Source: an uncultured Bacteroidia bacterium (GTDB lineage Bacteria > Bacteroidota > Bacteroidia > Bacteroidales > Prolixibacteraceae). From it: a stretch of 6,986 nucleotides of DNA. Each line of letters opens with the position of its first letter. Position 1 is the first letter of the stretch. The stretch lies in contig CAIOOC010000639.1 of assembly GCA_903859795.1 (NCBI GenBank), positions 1 through 6,986 on the forward strand, written 5' to 3'. The translations under genes and the position numbers were made by a program. The notes under the pieces are model-generated. The model worked only from the letters and a program-made list of their open reading frames with translations, ran no database searches and was not told the origin of the DNA. Shown one piece after another: positions 1-6,346 of this stretch.

Positions 1-309
1 CCGGATGAATTGAGCTATGTCGTGATTTTCAGTTTTAAAATCGAATACTCCGGGTGATGATTCATGGTAATTCCAGAATATATAAGCAGCTATCGTATTA
101 CAGCCCATCGCTTTTGCCATCTGAATACGTTGGCGCCAGTATTGTACCGGAATCCGGGCAGGGTGCATCTCGCCCGAAATGATTTGGAAAGGCTTCCCGT
201 CAAGAAGAAAATCGGATTTTGATAACGCAAATGAATGGGCACCGGCCTGGCTATACAGGTTTCCACATACCATAACTGTAAGAATAACCAAAGAGAAAAT
301 TTTTCGCAT
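1..309 (-). CDS. Secreted glycoside hydrolase family 35 (beta-galactosidase), N-terminal part, cut by the window edge
   Basis: Reading the minus strand from the ATG at 309 gives 103 uninterrupted codons to the window edge. Residues 1-21 form a classical signal peptide: a basic MRK start, a hydrophobic core FSLVILTVMVC, and a likely cleavage site near YSQA, so the enzyme is exported. From about residue 34 the sequence matches the start of the GH35 TIM barrel: FLLDGKPFQIISGEMHPARI, then YWRQRIQMAKAMGCNTI, then the FWNYHE segment followed by PGVFDF. Family members remove terminal beta-galactosyl residues from oligo- and polysaccharides. The catalytic acid/base motif (NEY region) and the nucleophile lie beyond the window and cannot be checked. 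The gene is divergent from the reductase at 395, with 85 bp between the two starts. The family call is strong; the substrate is unknown. Confidence 0.85.
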   Translation of the reverse strand, partial: MRKIFSLVILTVMVCGNLYSQAGAHSFALSKSDFLLDGKPFQIISGEMHPARIPVQYWRQRIQMAKAMGCNTIAAYIFWNYHESSPGVFDFKTENHDIAQFIR

Positions 310-339
310 TGCCTTAGAATTAGTAACAGCATTAATGTG

Positions 340-347
340 TAAAGTTA
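340..347 (-). promoter_or_regulatory. Possible Bacteroidota -7 element for the GH35 gene
   Basis: On the minus strand the octamer TAACTTTA lies about 30 nt upstream of the GH35 ATG. It matches the Bacteroidota -7 consensus TAnnTTTG at five of six defined positions. A TTG that could serve as the -33 element lies 24 nt further upstream, which is longer than the usual spacing. This rests on motif and position only. Confidence 0.3.
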
Positions 348-367
348 GCCAAAAGTGCCGGGCTAAA

Positions 368-383
368 ATAACAATTTTGTTAT
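368..383. repeat. Palindrome in the divergent intergenic region, candidate operator
   Basis: ATAACAA and TTGTTAT form perfect 7-bp arms around a 2-nt TT spacer. The site lies between the divergent GH35 and reductase genes, 12 nt before the reductase ATG at 395, and overlaps the candidate reductase -7 box. Its size and symmetry suit a dimeric repressor site. It is too short and AT-rich to be a convincing terminator. No cognate regulator is visible nearby. Confidence 0.4.
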
Positions 384-388
384 CTTGC
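381..388 (+). promoter_or_regulatory. Possible -7 element for the reductase gene
   Basis: TATCTTGC resembles the common Bacteroidota -7 form TATCTTTGC with one T missing. It is followed after six A residues by the ATG at 395. If used, the transcript would start at or almost at the start codon, giving a very short or absent leader. I see no convincing -33 box at the usual distance. Confidence 0.3.
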
Positions 389-394
389 AAAAAA

Positions 395-1333
395 ATGTAC
401 TCAAAGATGAAGATTGTAATTGTTGGAACAGGAGGAGTTGGCGGTTACTTCGGTGCAAAACTTGCCAAGGCCGGTAATGATGTGACATTTATAGCCCGGG
501 GAGAGCATTTAAAAGCAATTAAAGATAATGGATTAACAATCAAAAGTGTATTAGGTGACTTCCATATTGATGCCGTAAATGCCACCAGCAGGATTCCTGA
601 TGTTGAAGATGCTGGGTTAGTATTGTTATGTGTCAAGGCATGGCAGACCAAGGATATTTTAATGGATTTAAAATCAATTGTGAAACAAAATACGATACTA
701 TTACCCCTTCAGAATGGAGTATCGGTGCTTGAAGAGCTGAAAGAACAGATCCCGGATGAAAATATTGTGGGAGGGTTGTGCAGGACAATCAGCAAAATAG
801 AATCTCCAGGTGTAATATGTCATTTTGGAGTAATACCGACTATAATCTTTGGAGAAATTGATAATCGGATGACTGAACGGATCGGAATAATCAAGGATCT
901 TTTCGACACTTCAGGAATAACGTCTGTTATTTCAGAGGATATACAATCTGACATATGGAAGAAATTCATTTCCATATGCGTTAGCGGGTTGCTGGCAGTA
1001 ACCCGATCAACCTATGGCGAAATAAGAGAATTGAAAGGCACAAGACAAATGATGATCGAATTACTGACAGAAGTATACCAGTTAGCTTTAAGGATGTCTA
1101 TAAAAATTGACAATGATTTTCTGAGCAAAACAATCTCTTTCATCGATACCTTGCCTTATGAATCCACTACATCACTTTCGCGTGATGTTTTAGAAGGAAA
1201 ACCCTCTGAGATTGATTATCAAAATGGAGCAGTAGTCAGGCTTGGAGAGAAGATTGGTTTCGAAACTCCGGTGAACCGGTTTGTATACAACTGTATTCAA
1301 CTAATGGAGGAAAGGGCAAGAAGGCTGATTTGA
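395..1333 (+). CDS. 2-dehydropantoate 2-reductase (ApbA/PanE family), substrate uncertain
   Basis: A 312-residue cytosolic NAD(P)H-dependent oxidoreductase of normal family length. Residues 6-20 are a Rossmann dinucleotide fold starting MKIVIVGTGGVGGYFG (Gly11, Gly13, Gly16). LLCVKAWQT follows at about residue 85 and LPLQNGV at about residue 108, both typical of ketopantoate reductases. The C-terminal helical domain keeps the catalytic lysine (Lys190 in WKKF, like E. coli Lys176) and the pair Ser260 and Glu272, spaced 12 apart exactly like E. coli Ser244 and Glu256. The two substrate-site asparagines of E. coli PanE (180 and 184) appear as Ile194 and Gly198, so this may be a family paralogue acting on another 2-keto acid rather than the pantothenate enzyme. 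The ATG at 395 was chosen for its A-rich context; the ATG at 407 (protein starting MKIVIVG) is equally possible. Upstream in-frame codons back to 179 are antisense to GH35 and show no family similarity. The gene appears monocistronic. Confidence 0.88.
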   Translation: MYSKMKIVIVGTGGVGGYFGAKLAKAGNDVTFIARGEHLKAIKDNGLTIKSVLGDFHIDAVNATSRIPDVEDAGLVLLCVKAWQTKDILMDLKSIVKQNTILLPLQNGVSVLEELKEQIPDENIVGGLCRTISKIESPGVICHFGVIPTIIFGEIDNRMTERIGIIKDLFDTSGITSVISEDIQSDIWKKFISICVSGLLAVTRSTYGEIRELKGTRQMMIELLTEVYQLALRMSIKIDNDFLSKTISFIDTLPYESTTSLSRDVLEGKPSEIDYQNGAVVRLGEKIGFETPVNRFVYNCIQLMEERARRLI

Positions 1334-1406
1334 AATAATTAATATCCTGTAAAACAGCTAATTTTCATAATATTAGTATCGTTTTAAACCTTAAAAATCC
1401 TTCGAA

Positions 1407-1626
1407 ATGAAAAAGTTTCAAGTATTCATATTATTGGCAATCTTAATACAATGTATCTCAATCGCACAGGCAAAACCAGTTCTTTTTTAAATGGAATAAA
1501 AAAATTCCTGTCCGGCATATTGCCCATCTTTTTAGGGAAGGGAAAGGGTGGAAGTGTAATTTTATAAGTACCTCATTTATTCCCAACGATGAGGATTTGG
1601 ATCAAATTTACAATGCAGTGAAATAG
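1407..1626 (+). pseudogene. Small secreted protein with a one-base frameshift at a T6 run
   Basis: The ATG at 1407 opens a clear signal peptide, MKKFQVFILLAILIQC continuing to a probable AQA cleavage site (residues 1-22). The frame ends after 27 codons at TAA (1488-1490), directly after a run of six T residues (1483-1488). Skipping one T restores a frame that runs KWNKKIPVRHIAHLF to a TAG at 1624-1626, giving a 72-residue product. The second part looks like real protein: aromatic and charged residues in good balance, an internal Cys in GWKCNF, and a helical tail ending DLDQIYNAVK. I do not recognise the family. It could be a complete small secreted protein or a remnant of a larger one. Possible causes are a genuine inactivating indel, a homopolymer sequencing error, or +1 recoding at TTT TAA. 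It stops 5 bp before the stop codon of the convergent response regulator. Confidence 0.5.
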
Positions 1627-1631
1627 AGATA

Positions 1632-2006
1632 TTATATTAAATCAGCTATTTTCTGAAACGCATTATCATCCTTAATGACATATTGTTCAGCTCCTTTCTG
1701 AATTGTTTTTGCTGCAGTAGCATAGCTTTCCTGACTCGAAAGCATAATAAAGCGGGTGTTGGGGAGGTGTTTGCGGAATGCTTCAAGAACTTCCAGCCCA
1801 TTAGCTGCATCTTTCCTGACTGTATTAAGATAGAAATCGAGAATTACCACATCAGGATTCTCCGAAATATGCTGCATACAATCTTCCCCGGTAGGGAAGA
1901 CACTGATTTTGTGTGCCACCTTTCTTGTTAGATAGTCTGATAATGCTTCTGTCAGCATTTCATCGTCATCAACAATGAATATTTTTTTCGGCTGAGTGAA
2001 TTCCAT
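1632..2006 (-). CDS. Receiver-only response regulator (CheY/Spo0F-like)
   Basis: A 124-residue single REC domain with no DNA-binding or enzymatic output domain. The acidic pocket is Asp13, Asp14 and Asp15 (IFIVDDDE). The phospho-acceptor is Asp57 (VVILDF), the switch Ser is Ser90 (IMLSS), and the conserved Lys is Lys112 (YVIKDD), with Tyr109 as the aromatic switch residue. All phosphorylation residues are present, so it should be active. The loop after Asp57 is longer than usual (NTVRKDAANG) and the last helix is short. The gene lies 50 bp downstream of the large hybrid kinase on the same strand. That kinase ends in an HPt domain, so this protein is the natural last acceptor of its phosphorelay or a phosphate shuttle to a further protein, as with Spo0F. 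A TATATTTG box in the gap suggests it may also have its own promoter. The domain call is firm; the partnership is inferred from position and architecture. Confidence 0.95.
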   Translation of the reverse strand: MEFTQPKKIFIVDDDEMLTEALSDYLTRKVAHKISVFPTGEDCMQHISENPDVVILDFYLNTVRKDAANGLEVLEAFRKHLPNTRFIMLSSQESYATAAKTIQKGAEQYVIKDDNAFQKIADLI

Positions 2007-2023
2007 AGTGCTAAGTGTTTAGA

Positions 2024-2031
2024 CAAATATA
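2024..2031 (-). promoter_or_regulatory. Candidate -7 element for the response regulator
   Basis: On the minus strand TATATTTG is a perfect match to TAnnTTTG. It ends 17 nt before the response regulator ATG (2006), so transcription would give a leader of roughly 10 nt. No good TTG or TTTG -33 box is visible 19-23 nt upstream, which would fall in the last codons of the kinase gene and the start of the gap. Cotranscription with the kinase remains possible. Confidence 0.4.
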
Positions 2032-2056
2032 CTGTTTTTTGTAATTTATTGACATT

Positions 2057-5000
2057 TTAATTACCAAGTTCTTTTACAGCGAGCTCAAGATACGTTACTA
2101 AAAGTTTCAAGGTTTCGCCGATTAATTTTACTTCGGAACCCTCGCGGCATAGATTTTCGAGTTTTATTGCGAGATCCTTTGTTTGGGTCATCCCCATCAT
2201 TATCCATTTGGTTTTGAATCCGTGAACCTGGTTGGCTATCTCTTCGAAATCGTTTGTTTCGAAGGCTGTATTTACCTTTGTAGCCAATAGTGGAGCTGTC
2301 GAGACAAACATGCCAATGTACTTTTCCATACGGGCTTTATCTCCTTCGCAGAATCTTTCAAGATAGGCGAGATTTGTGATGCCTTTCAGAGGTCTTAATT
2401 GTTTAGCTATTTCAGACTCCCGCTTTATTTTCAATGGAATGTTAAGAACCTGGGCAATGCCAGTGATCAATTGCTGTGCGCTAAAAGGTTTAGGGATATA
2501 TGAATCCATTCCGGCTTCTCTGCATTTATCGAGATCAGTCCTGAGGACGCTGGCCGTTAATGCGATAATCGGCGTATCTTTTGCAGGACTACTGAAGTTT
2601 GAACGGATGTGGCGGGACGCATCAAATCCGTTCATTCCAGGCATCTGTACGTCCATCAGTATCACATCGAACTTCATCTTACTGACTAAATCAATAGCTT
2701 CCTGTCCGTTCGTTGCCTCGTAAATATCAAGGTTTGCTTTAGATTTTAGTGTGTCTCTGGCAACAATCCGATTATATTCGTTGTCGTCGGTTACAAGAAC
2801 CTTCAATCCGTCAAGGATACTTCCGTCGACATTTTTATCCAATGCCAGACGTTGTTCCAGCCGATCAGCCGATCCTTCTTCGAAATTCAGAATAAAAGAA
2901 AAGGTGGTCCCCGATCCTTCCTGACTATCAATGACAATGTTGCTCTCCATCATTTCAACCAGCTGTCGTGAGATACTTAATCCCAATCCTGTACCTCCAT
3001 ATTTACGGGTATCGGATGCGTTAGCTTGTGAGAAGTTTTCAAAGACGGTTTGTAATTTATCCCTGGGTATTCCTATTCCGGTATCTATAATGGCAAATTT
3101 AACACTGGGGGTCTGTTTTGTAACCTCGATTGTAACACTTCCCTTTTCAGTAAATTTTATCGCATTCCCGGTAAGATTTATCAGAACCTGGTTCAAACGG
3201 GTAGGATCTCCTATTACAACATCGGGCAGATCCGAATCTAGGATGGTTAAGAGCTCCAGCCCTTTTTCATCTGCACGATGCTTTAGTGTGAGCTTTACAT
3301 GTTCTACAAGATCATTCAGGGAAAAATCAATCTGTTCCAGTTCCATTTTTCCGGCTTCGATCTTGGATAGATCCAGTATGTCGTTAATGATGCGGAGCAG
3401 GTTGTCACTCGATTTTTTAATCCTTTCGAGATAGAAACGTTGCTTTTCTTCAAGTGGAGTCTCCAAAACAAGATTAGTCATTCCCATTACGGCATTCATG
3501 GGGGTTCGAATCTCGTGGCTCATGTTCGCAAGAAACTGCTGTTTAAATTTCTCGGATTTTTCTGCTTTTGCACGTTGAGTTTCGGCTTCTTCTTTTTGAA
3601 GGAGTATTTCAGAGGTCGCCATTTTAACCTCCTTTTCCAGCTCTTTCTGTCGTTGTTTGAAACTGGCAATTCGCCATCTGTTATAGGCTAATATCAGGAT
3701 CGCGGCAAGTAATCCGTAACCCGTCCGTGCCCACCAGGTCTTCCACCAGGGTGGCGTTATTTTAAAGCTATAGCAGCTTATTGCCCCATAATCGCCATTA
3801 ATTAATCTTGCTTTAACTTTGAAGTTATACTCTCCAGGCCCCAGATTTTTGTAGTTTGCAATTCTCTCGTCCGAAGGGAGGGACCATGCTTTGTCGTACC
3901 CGGCCAGTAAGTAGCTAAATAGTACGCTCCCCTGGATATTTAGGTCTGTTGTTCCAAATATCAATGAAAGCTGATTTGCTTTATAGGGAAGAATAATGTT
4001 TTGAGGTAATAACTTAAAATTATTCACCGAATCAAATTGAAGTTTTCCCAAATTAATATTTACGTCAGGCAACATCCATTTCCTCCCTTTACGGATTGAA
4101 TCCTTTAAGCTTCTGTAGTCGATCTCCTGCTGAAAAATATTCAGTTTTGTGATTTCAACAACTGGCGGGTTGTTTATTTCGAGCAGCTCCTCTTCATTCA
4201 CAGACCCTGTCATCTCTTCGTTACTGAACCACATGGTTCCGTCATCATCAAAAGAGTATGAAACGGGCGTAAATAAAAATCCGTCATCGGGCCCGAACTG
4301 AAATTGTTTCCCGTTTTGAATACACGTGAGTTTCCCGTTCAGAATGGTCCAGATTCTCCCTTTGTGATCGGTTTTCATAAAAGTTTGTAGTCCTGTTTCA
4401 GTCGGATCGGCGCCTGTACCAGTACCTAATCTGATGTATCCCTGGTTGTGCAATTTGAAACTGTTGCCATCATATGATACAATTCCTGCGCCTAATGATG
4501 AAATGAGTATTGTTCCTGTGGCATCAGCTGATATTTCGTTTATACCTGTAGCCCCTCGCGCATTCAGCATTCTGTCCAAAACAGGATAGCGGTAAAAATT
4601 TTTACCATCATATTTGACTAATTGACCGTTGCTCCCTCCGAACCACATTGTTCCTTTTGAATCGCAAAAGGAGGCATTTAGTCCTCCAAGGTCACTGAAA
4701 GCCGGATTATTATCATAAGAAATCAGCTTATCTTTTATTAACCGTACCAAACCATAGGACCACGACGTAAACCAGATCTCTCCATTTTTACCCTTCCCAG
4801 CACCGGAGAAGCACCCCCAATTCGTTTTGCCGTTAAGAAGCACCGATTTCAGCTTACTTCCTTCAAGCATCCCCATTCCTTCACACCAATTAGTGAACCA
4901 TACTCTTTCTCTTTCGTCTTTAGCAATACCCGATGTTTTAAATCCAATTGCTGAATAGGTAACTGCCTTCTCTTTTTCGAGATAGGTATATCTTTCCAGG

Positions 5001-6346
5001 TTTAAAAAGAGCCGTTTTTTGTTGTCGATTTTGTATACTCCCTGCGTTGCCGGTATTGGCAAATAATTAAATTTAGACAGTCTCAGTCTGTTCATCTGGC
5101 TCCCCAGGGCCCAAACATTTTGATCCGGATCGCAGGTTAATTTCACAATCGTGATCTCTTTCATCCCTGCCTGTTTGTCAATCTTTTCAAACTGGTCGCC
5201 GTCAAACCGTAATAATCCTGATCCAATGGTTCCAATTAAAAGCTTCTTATCTTTTGTTTGAATCAAACCAAAGATTACTGAACCCATTTCCAAACCAAAA
5301 TTATATGTTTTCAAGGTGTCGTTACTTAGAACACTTAGACCGGTAGGATAATATCCAAACCAAATTTTCCCATCGTTCGTTGGACAAATTGAGTAAACAT
5401 AGGTAGCGGGCAAGCCATCTACCACTGAAAAATTGACAAAGGTTGCTCCATCAAATTTAAGAACCCCGCATCCTTCAGTGCCAAACCAAATATTCCCGTG
5501 AACATCTTCGTTTATAGCAACTACTCTTGATGTACATACTCCTTGTTTCTTCCCGTAATGCAGAAAACCTTTGCCATCATAGCAAAGTATACCGGCTCCG
5601 CGGGTTCCGAACCACATTTGCCCTTTGGAGTCCTTAAACATGATGTAAACATCGGAGTCTGTAAATCCCTCCTTTTCACCAAATAAGTAGAAATATTTCC
5701 CATCAAAATAGCTGGCACCTTTAAATGCTGACCAAACATTACCCTGATTATCAACGCTGATATTGCTTACTGCCGATAATCCTCCCTGTGCAGCACCATA
5801 AGATTCCATATAATCCCCGTGGATATGTCCAATTTCAATCCCGTTGGCAATCCATGCCGACCCATTTTTACTCCAACTAATATCCATGGCCCTCTGTTCG
5901 ATATGCTGAATGTCGTACATAGCAGTCCCAAAATGTTTTAAAGGTGGGATCTTTTTAAAAGTCGGATAGCCGGCTTTTTTTATAATTGGTTTAGCAAGAG
6001 TGTAAGTTGGTTCTACTGATTTTGGCATTTTCCTTCCCACTACTCCTGACCTGGAAGATACCTTTACCCCTGAAAGAAAACTTTTTCCTGGCCATTCTGT
6101 TTCGCTGATTTTTTTTAATGGCACATCTTTTGTTTTAACGGATAATTCAACATGTGATGTGTCAGAAAATATTTTTGCTGAGTCAGAAATAATTATCGGA
6201 TTGGACGTTAACTGAGATCCTTGAGTGGTACTGCCAGGTAATTGGTTCTCAATTATTCTTGATTTTGAATCAATAGTATTTTTATTCCTCTGAGTACAGG
6301 AAATGGATAACATGGTCAGGATGAAAACAAAGTACATTTTTTTCAT
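2057..6346 (-). CDS. Hybrid sensor histidine kinase: double Reg_prop propeller, YYY, HisKA, HATPase, REC and HPt
   Basis: A 1429-residue membrane sensor. The frame opens at a TTG (6352), but the ATG at 6346 (MKKMYFVF) gives the proper signal peptide. That peptide ends in a lipobox-like LSISC, with Cys17 as possible lipidation site. After a Lys/Ser-rich linker, residues about 160-720 hold some 14 blades of about 40 residues (WFGT, VWFTNW and similar, often followed by YDG), fitting two seven-bladed propellers in the periplasm. A YYY domain follows (about 783-864). One membrane helix (about 873-891, GLLAAILILAY) leads to a coiled coil. HisKA carries His944 in NMSHEIRTP. HATPase has the N box around Asn1061, DTGIGIP and GGTGLGLSI. 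REC has Asp1187/1188, Asp1232, Thr1264 and Lys1286. HPt carries His1375 (VHGFK). The architecture resembles Bacteroides PUL sensors, but an HPt replaces the usual AraC-type output, so signal passes to a separate regulator, probably the one at 1632-2006. The ligand is unknown; an oligosaccharide is plausible. Confidence 0.96.
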   Translation of the reverse strand: MKKMYFVFILTMLSISCTQRNKNTIDSKSRIIENQLPGSTTQGSQLTSNPIIISDSAKIFSDTSHVELSVKTKDVPLKKISETEWPGKSFLSGVKVSSRSGVVGRKMPKSVEPTYTLAKPIIKKAGYPTFKKIPPLKHFGTAMYDIQHIEQRAMDISWSKNGSAWIANGIEIGHIHGDYMESYGAAQGGLSAVSNISVDNQGNVWSAFKGASYFDGKYFYLFGEKEGFTDSDVYIMFKDSKGQMWFGTRGAGILCYDGKGFLHYGKKQGVCTSRVVAINEDVHGNIWFGTEGCGVLKFDGATFVNFSVVDGLPATYVYSICPTNDGKIWFGYYPTGLSVLSNDTLKTYNFGLEMGSVIFGLIQTKDKKLLIGTIGSGLLRFDGDQFEKIDKQAGMKEITIVKLTCDPDQNVWALGSQMNRLRLSKFNYLPIPATQGVYKIDNKKRLFLNLERYTYLEKEKAVTYSAIGFKTSGIAKDERERVWFTNWCEGMGMLEGSKLKSVLLNGKTNWGCFSGAGKGKNGEIWFTSWSYGLVRLIKDKLISYDNNPAFSDLGGLNASFCDSKGTMWFGGSNGQLVKYDGKNFYRYPVLDRMLNARGATGINEISADATGTILISSLGAGIVSYDGNSFKLHNQGYIRLGTGTGADPTETGLQTFMKTDHKGRIWTILNGKLTCIQNGKQFQFGPDDGFLFTPVSYSFDDDGTMWFSNEEMTGSVNEEELLEINNPPVVEITKLNIFQQEIDYRSLKDSIRKGRKWMLPDVNINLGKLQFDSVNNFKLLPQNIILPYKANQLSLIFGTTDLNIQGSVLFSYLLAGYDKAWSLPSDERIANYKNLGPGEYNFKVKARLINGDYGAISCYSFKITPPWWKTWWARTGYGLLAAILILAYNRWRIASFKQRQKELEKEVKMATSEILLQKEEAETQRAKAEKSEKFKQQFLANMSHEIRTPMNAVMGMTNLVLETPLEEKQRFYLERIKKSSDNLLRIINDILDLSKIEAGKMELEQIDFSLNDLVEHVKLTLKHRADEKGLELLTILDSDLPDVVIGDPTRLNQVLINLTGNAIKFTEKGSVTIEVTKQTPSVKFAIIDTGIGIPRDKLQTVFENFSQANASDTRKYGGTGLGLSISRQLVEMMESNIVIDSQEGSGTTFSFILNFEEGSADRLEQRLALDKNVDGSILDGLKVLVTDDNEYNRIVARDTLKSKANLDIYEATNGQEAIDLVSKMKFDVILMDVQMPGMNGFDASRHIRSNFSSPAKDTPIIALTASVLRTDLDKCREAGMDSYIPKPFSAQQLITGIAQVLNIPLKIKRESEIAKQLRPLKGITNLAYLERFCEGDKARMEKYIGMFVSTAPLLATKVNTAFETNDFEEIANQVHGFKTKWIMMGMTQTKDLAIKLENLCREGSEVKLIGETLKLLVTYLELAVKELGN

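Noticed and set aside
90..332. Minus-strand 80-codon frame over the GH35 start
   Set aside because: It is a different frame from the GH35 reading, contains no recognisable domain, and the true frame matches GH35 closely from its ATG at 309.
179..394. 72-codon N-terminal extension of the reductase frame
   Set aside because: It is antisense to the GH35 signal peptide and N-terminus, shows no family similarity, and the Rossmann motif that normally begins such proteins starts only after 395.
1345..1360. Small CTGT/ACAG hairpin after the reductase gene
   Set aside because: A 4-bp stem without a T tract is not a credible terminator.
1620..1653. Possible bidirectional terminator between the small secreted ORF and the response regulator
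   Set aside because: AAATAG and CTATTT can pair, but the stem has six AT-rich pairs around a 19-nt loop and no clear U tract, so it is too weak to call.
2931..3434. Plus-strand 167-codon frame opposite the kinase ATPase and HisKA domains
   Set aside because: It is serine- and arginine-rich, as antisense of a coding frame often is, and the opposite strand encodes textbook kinase motifs.
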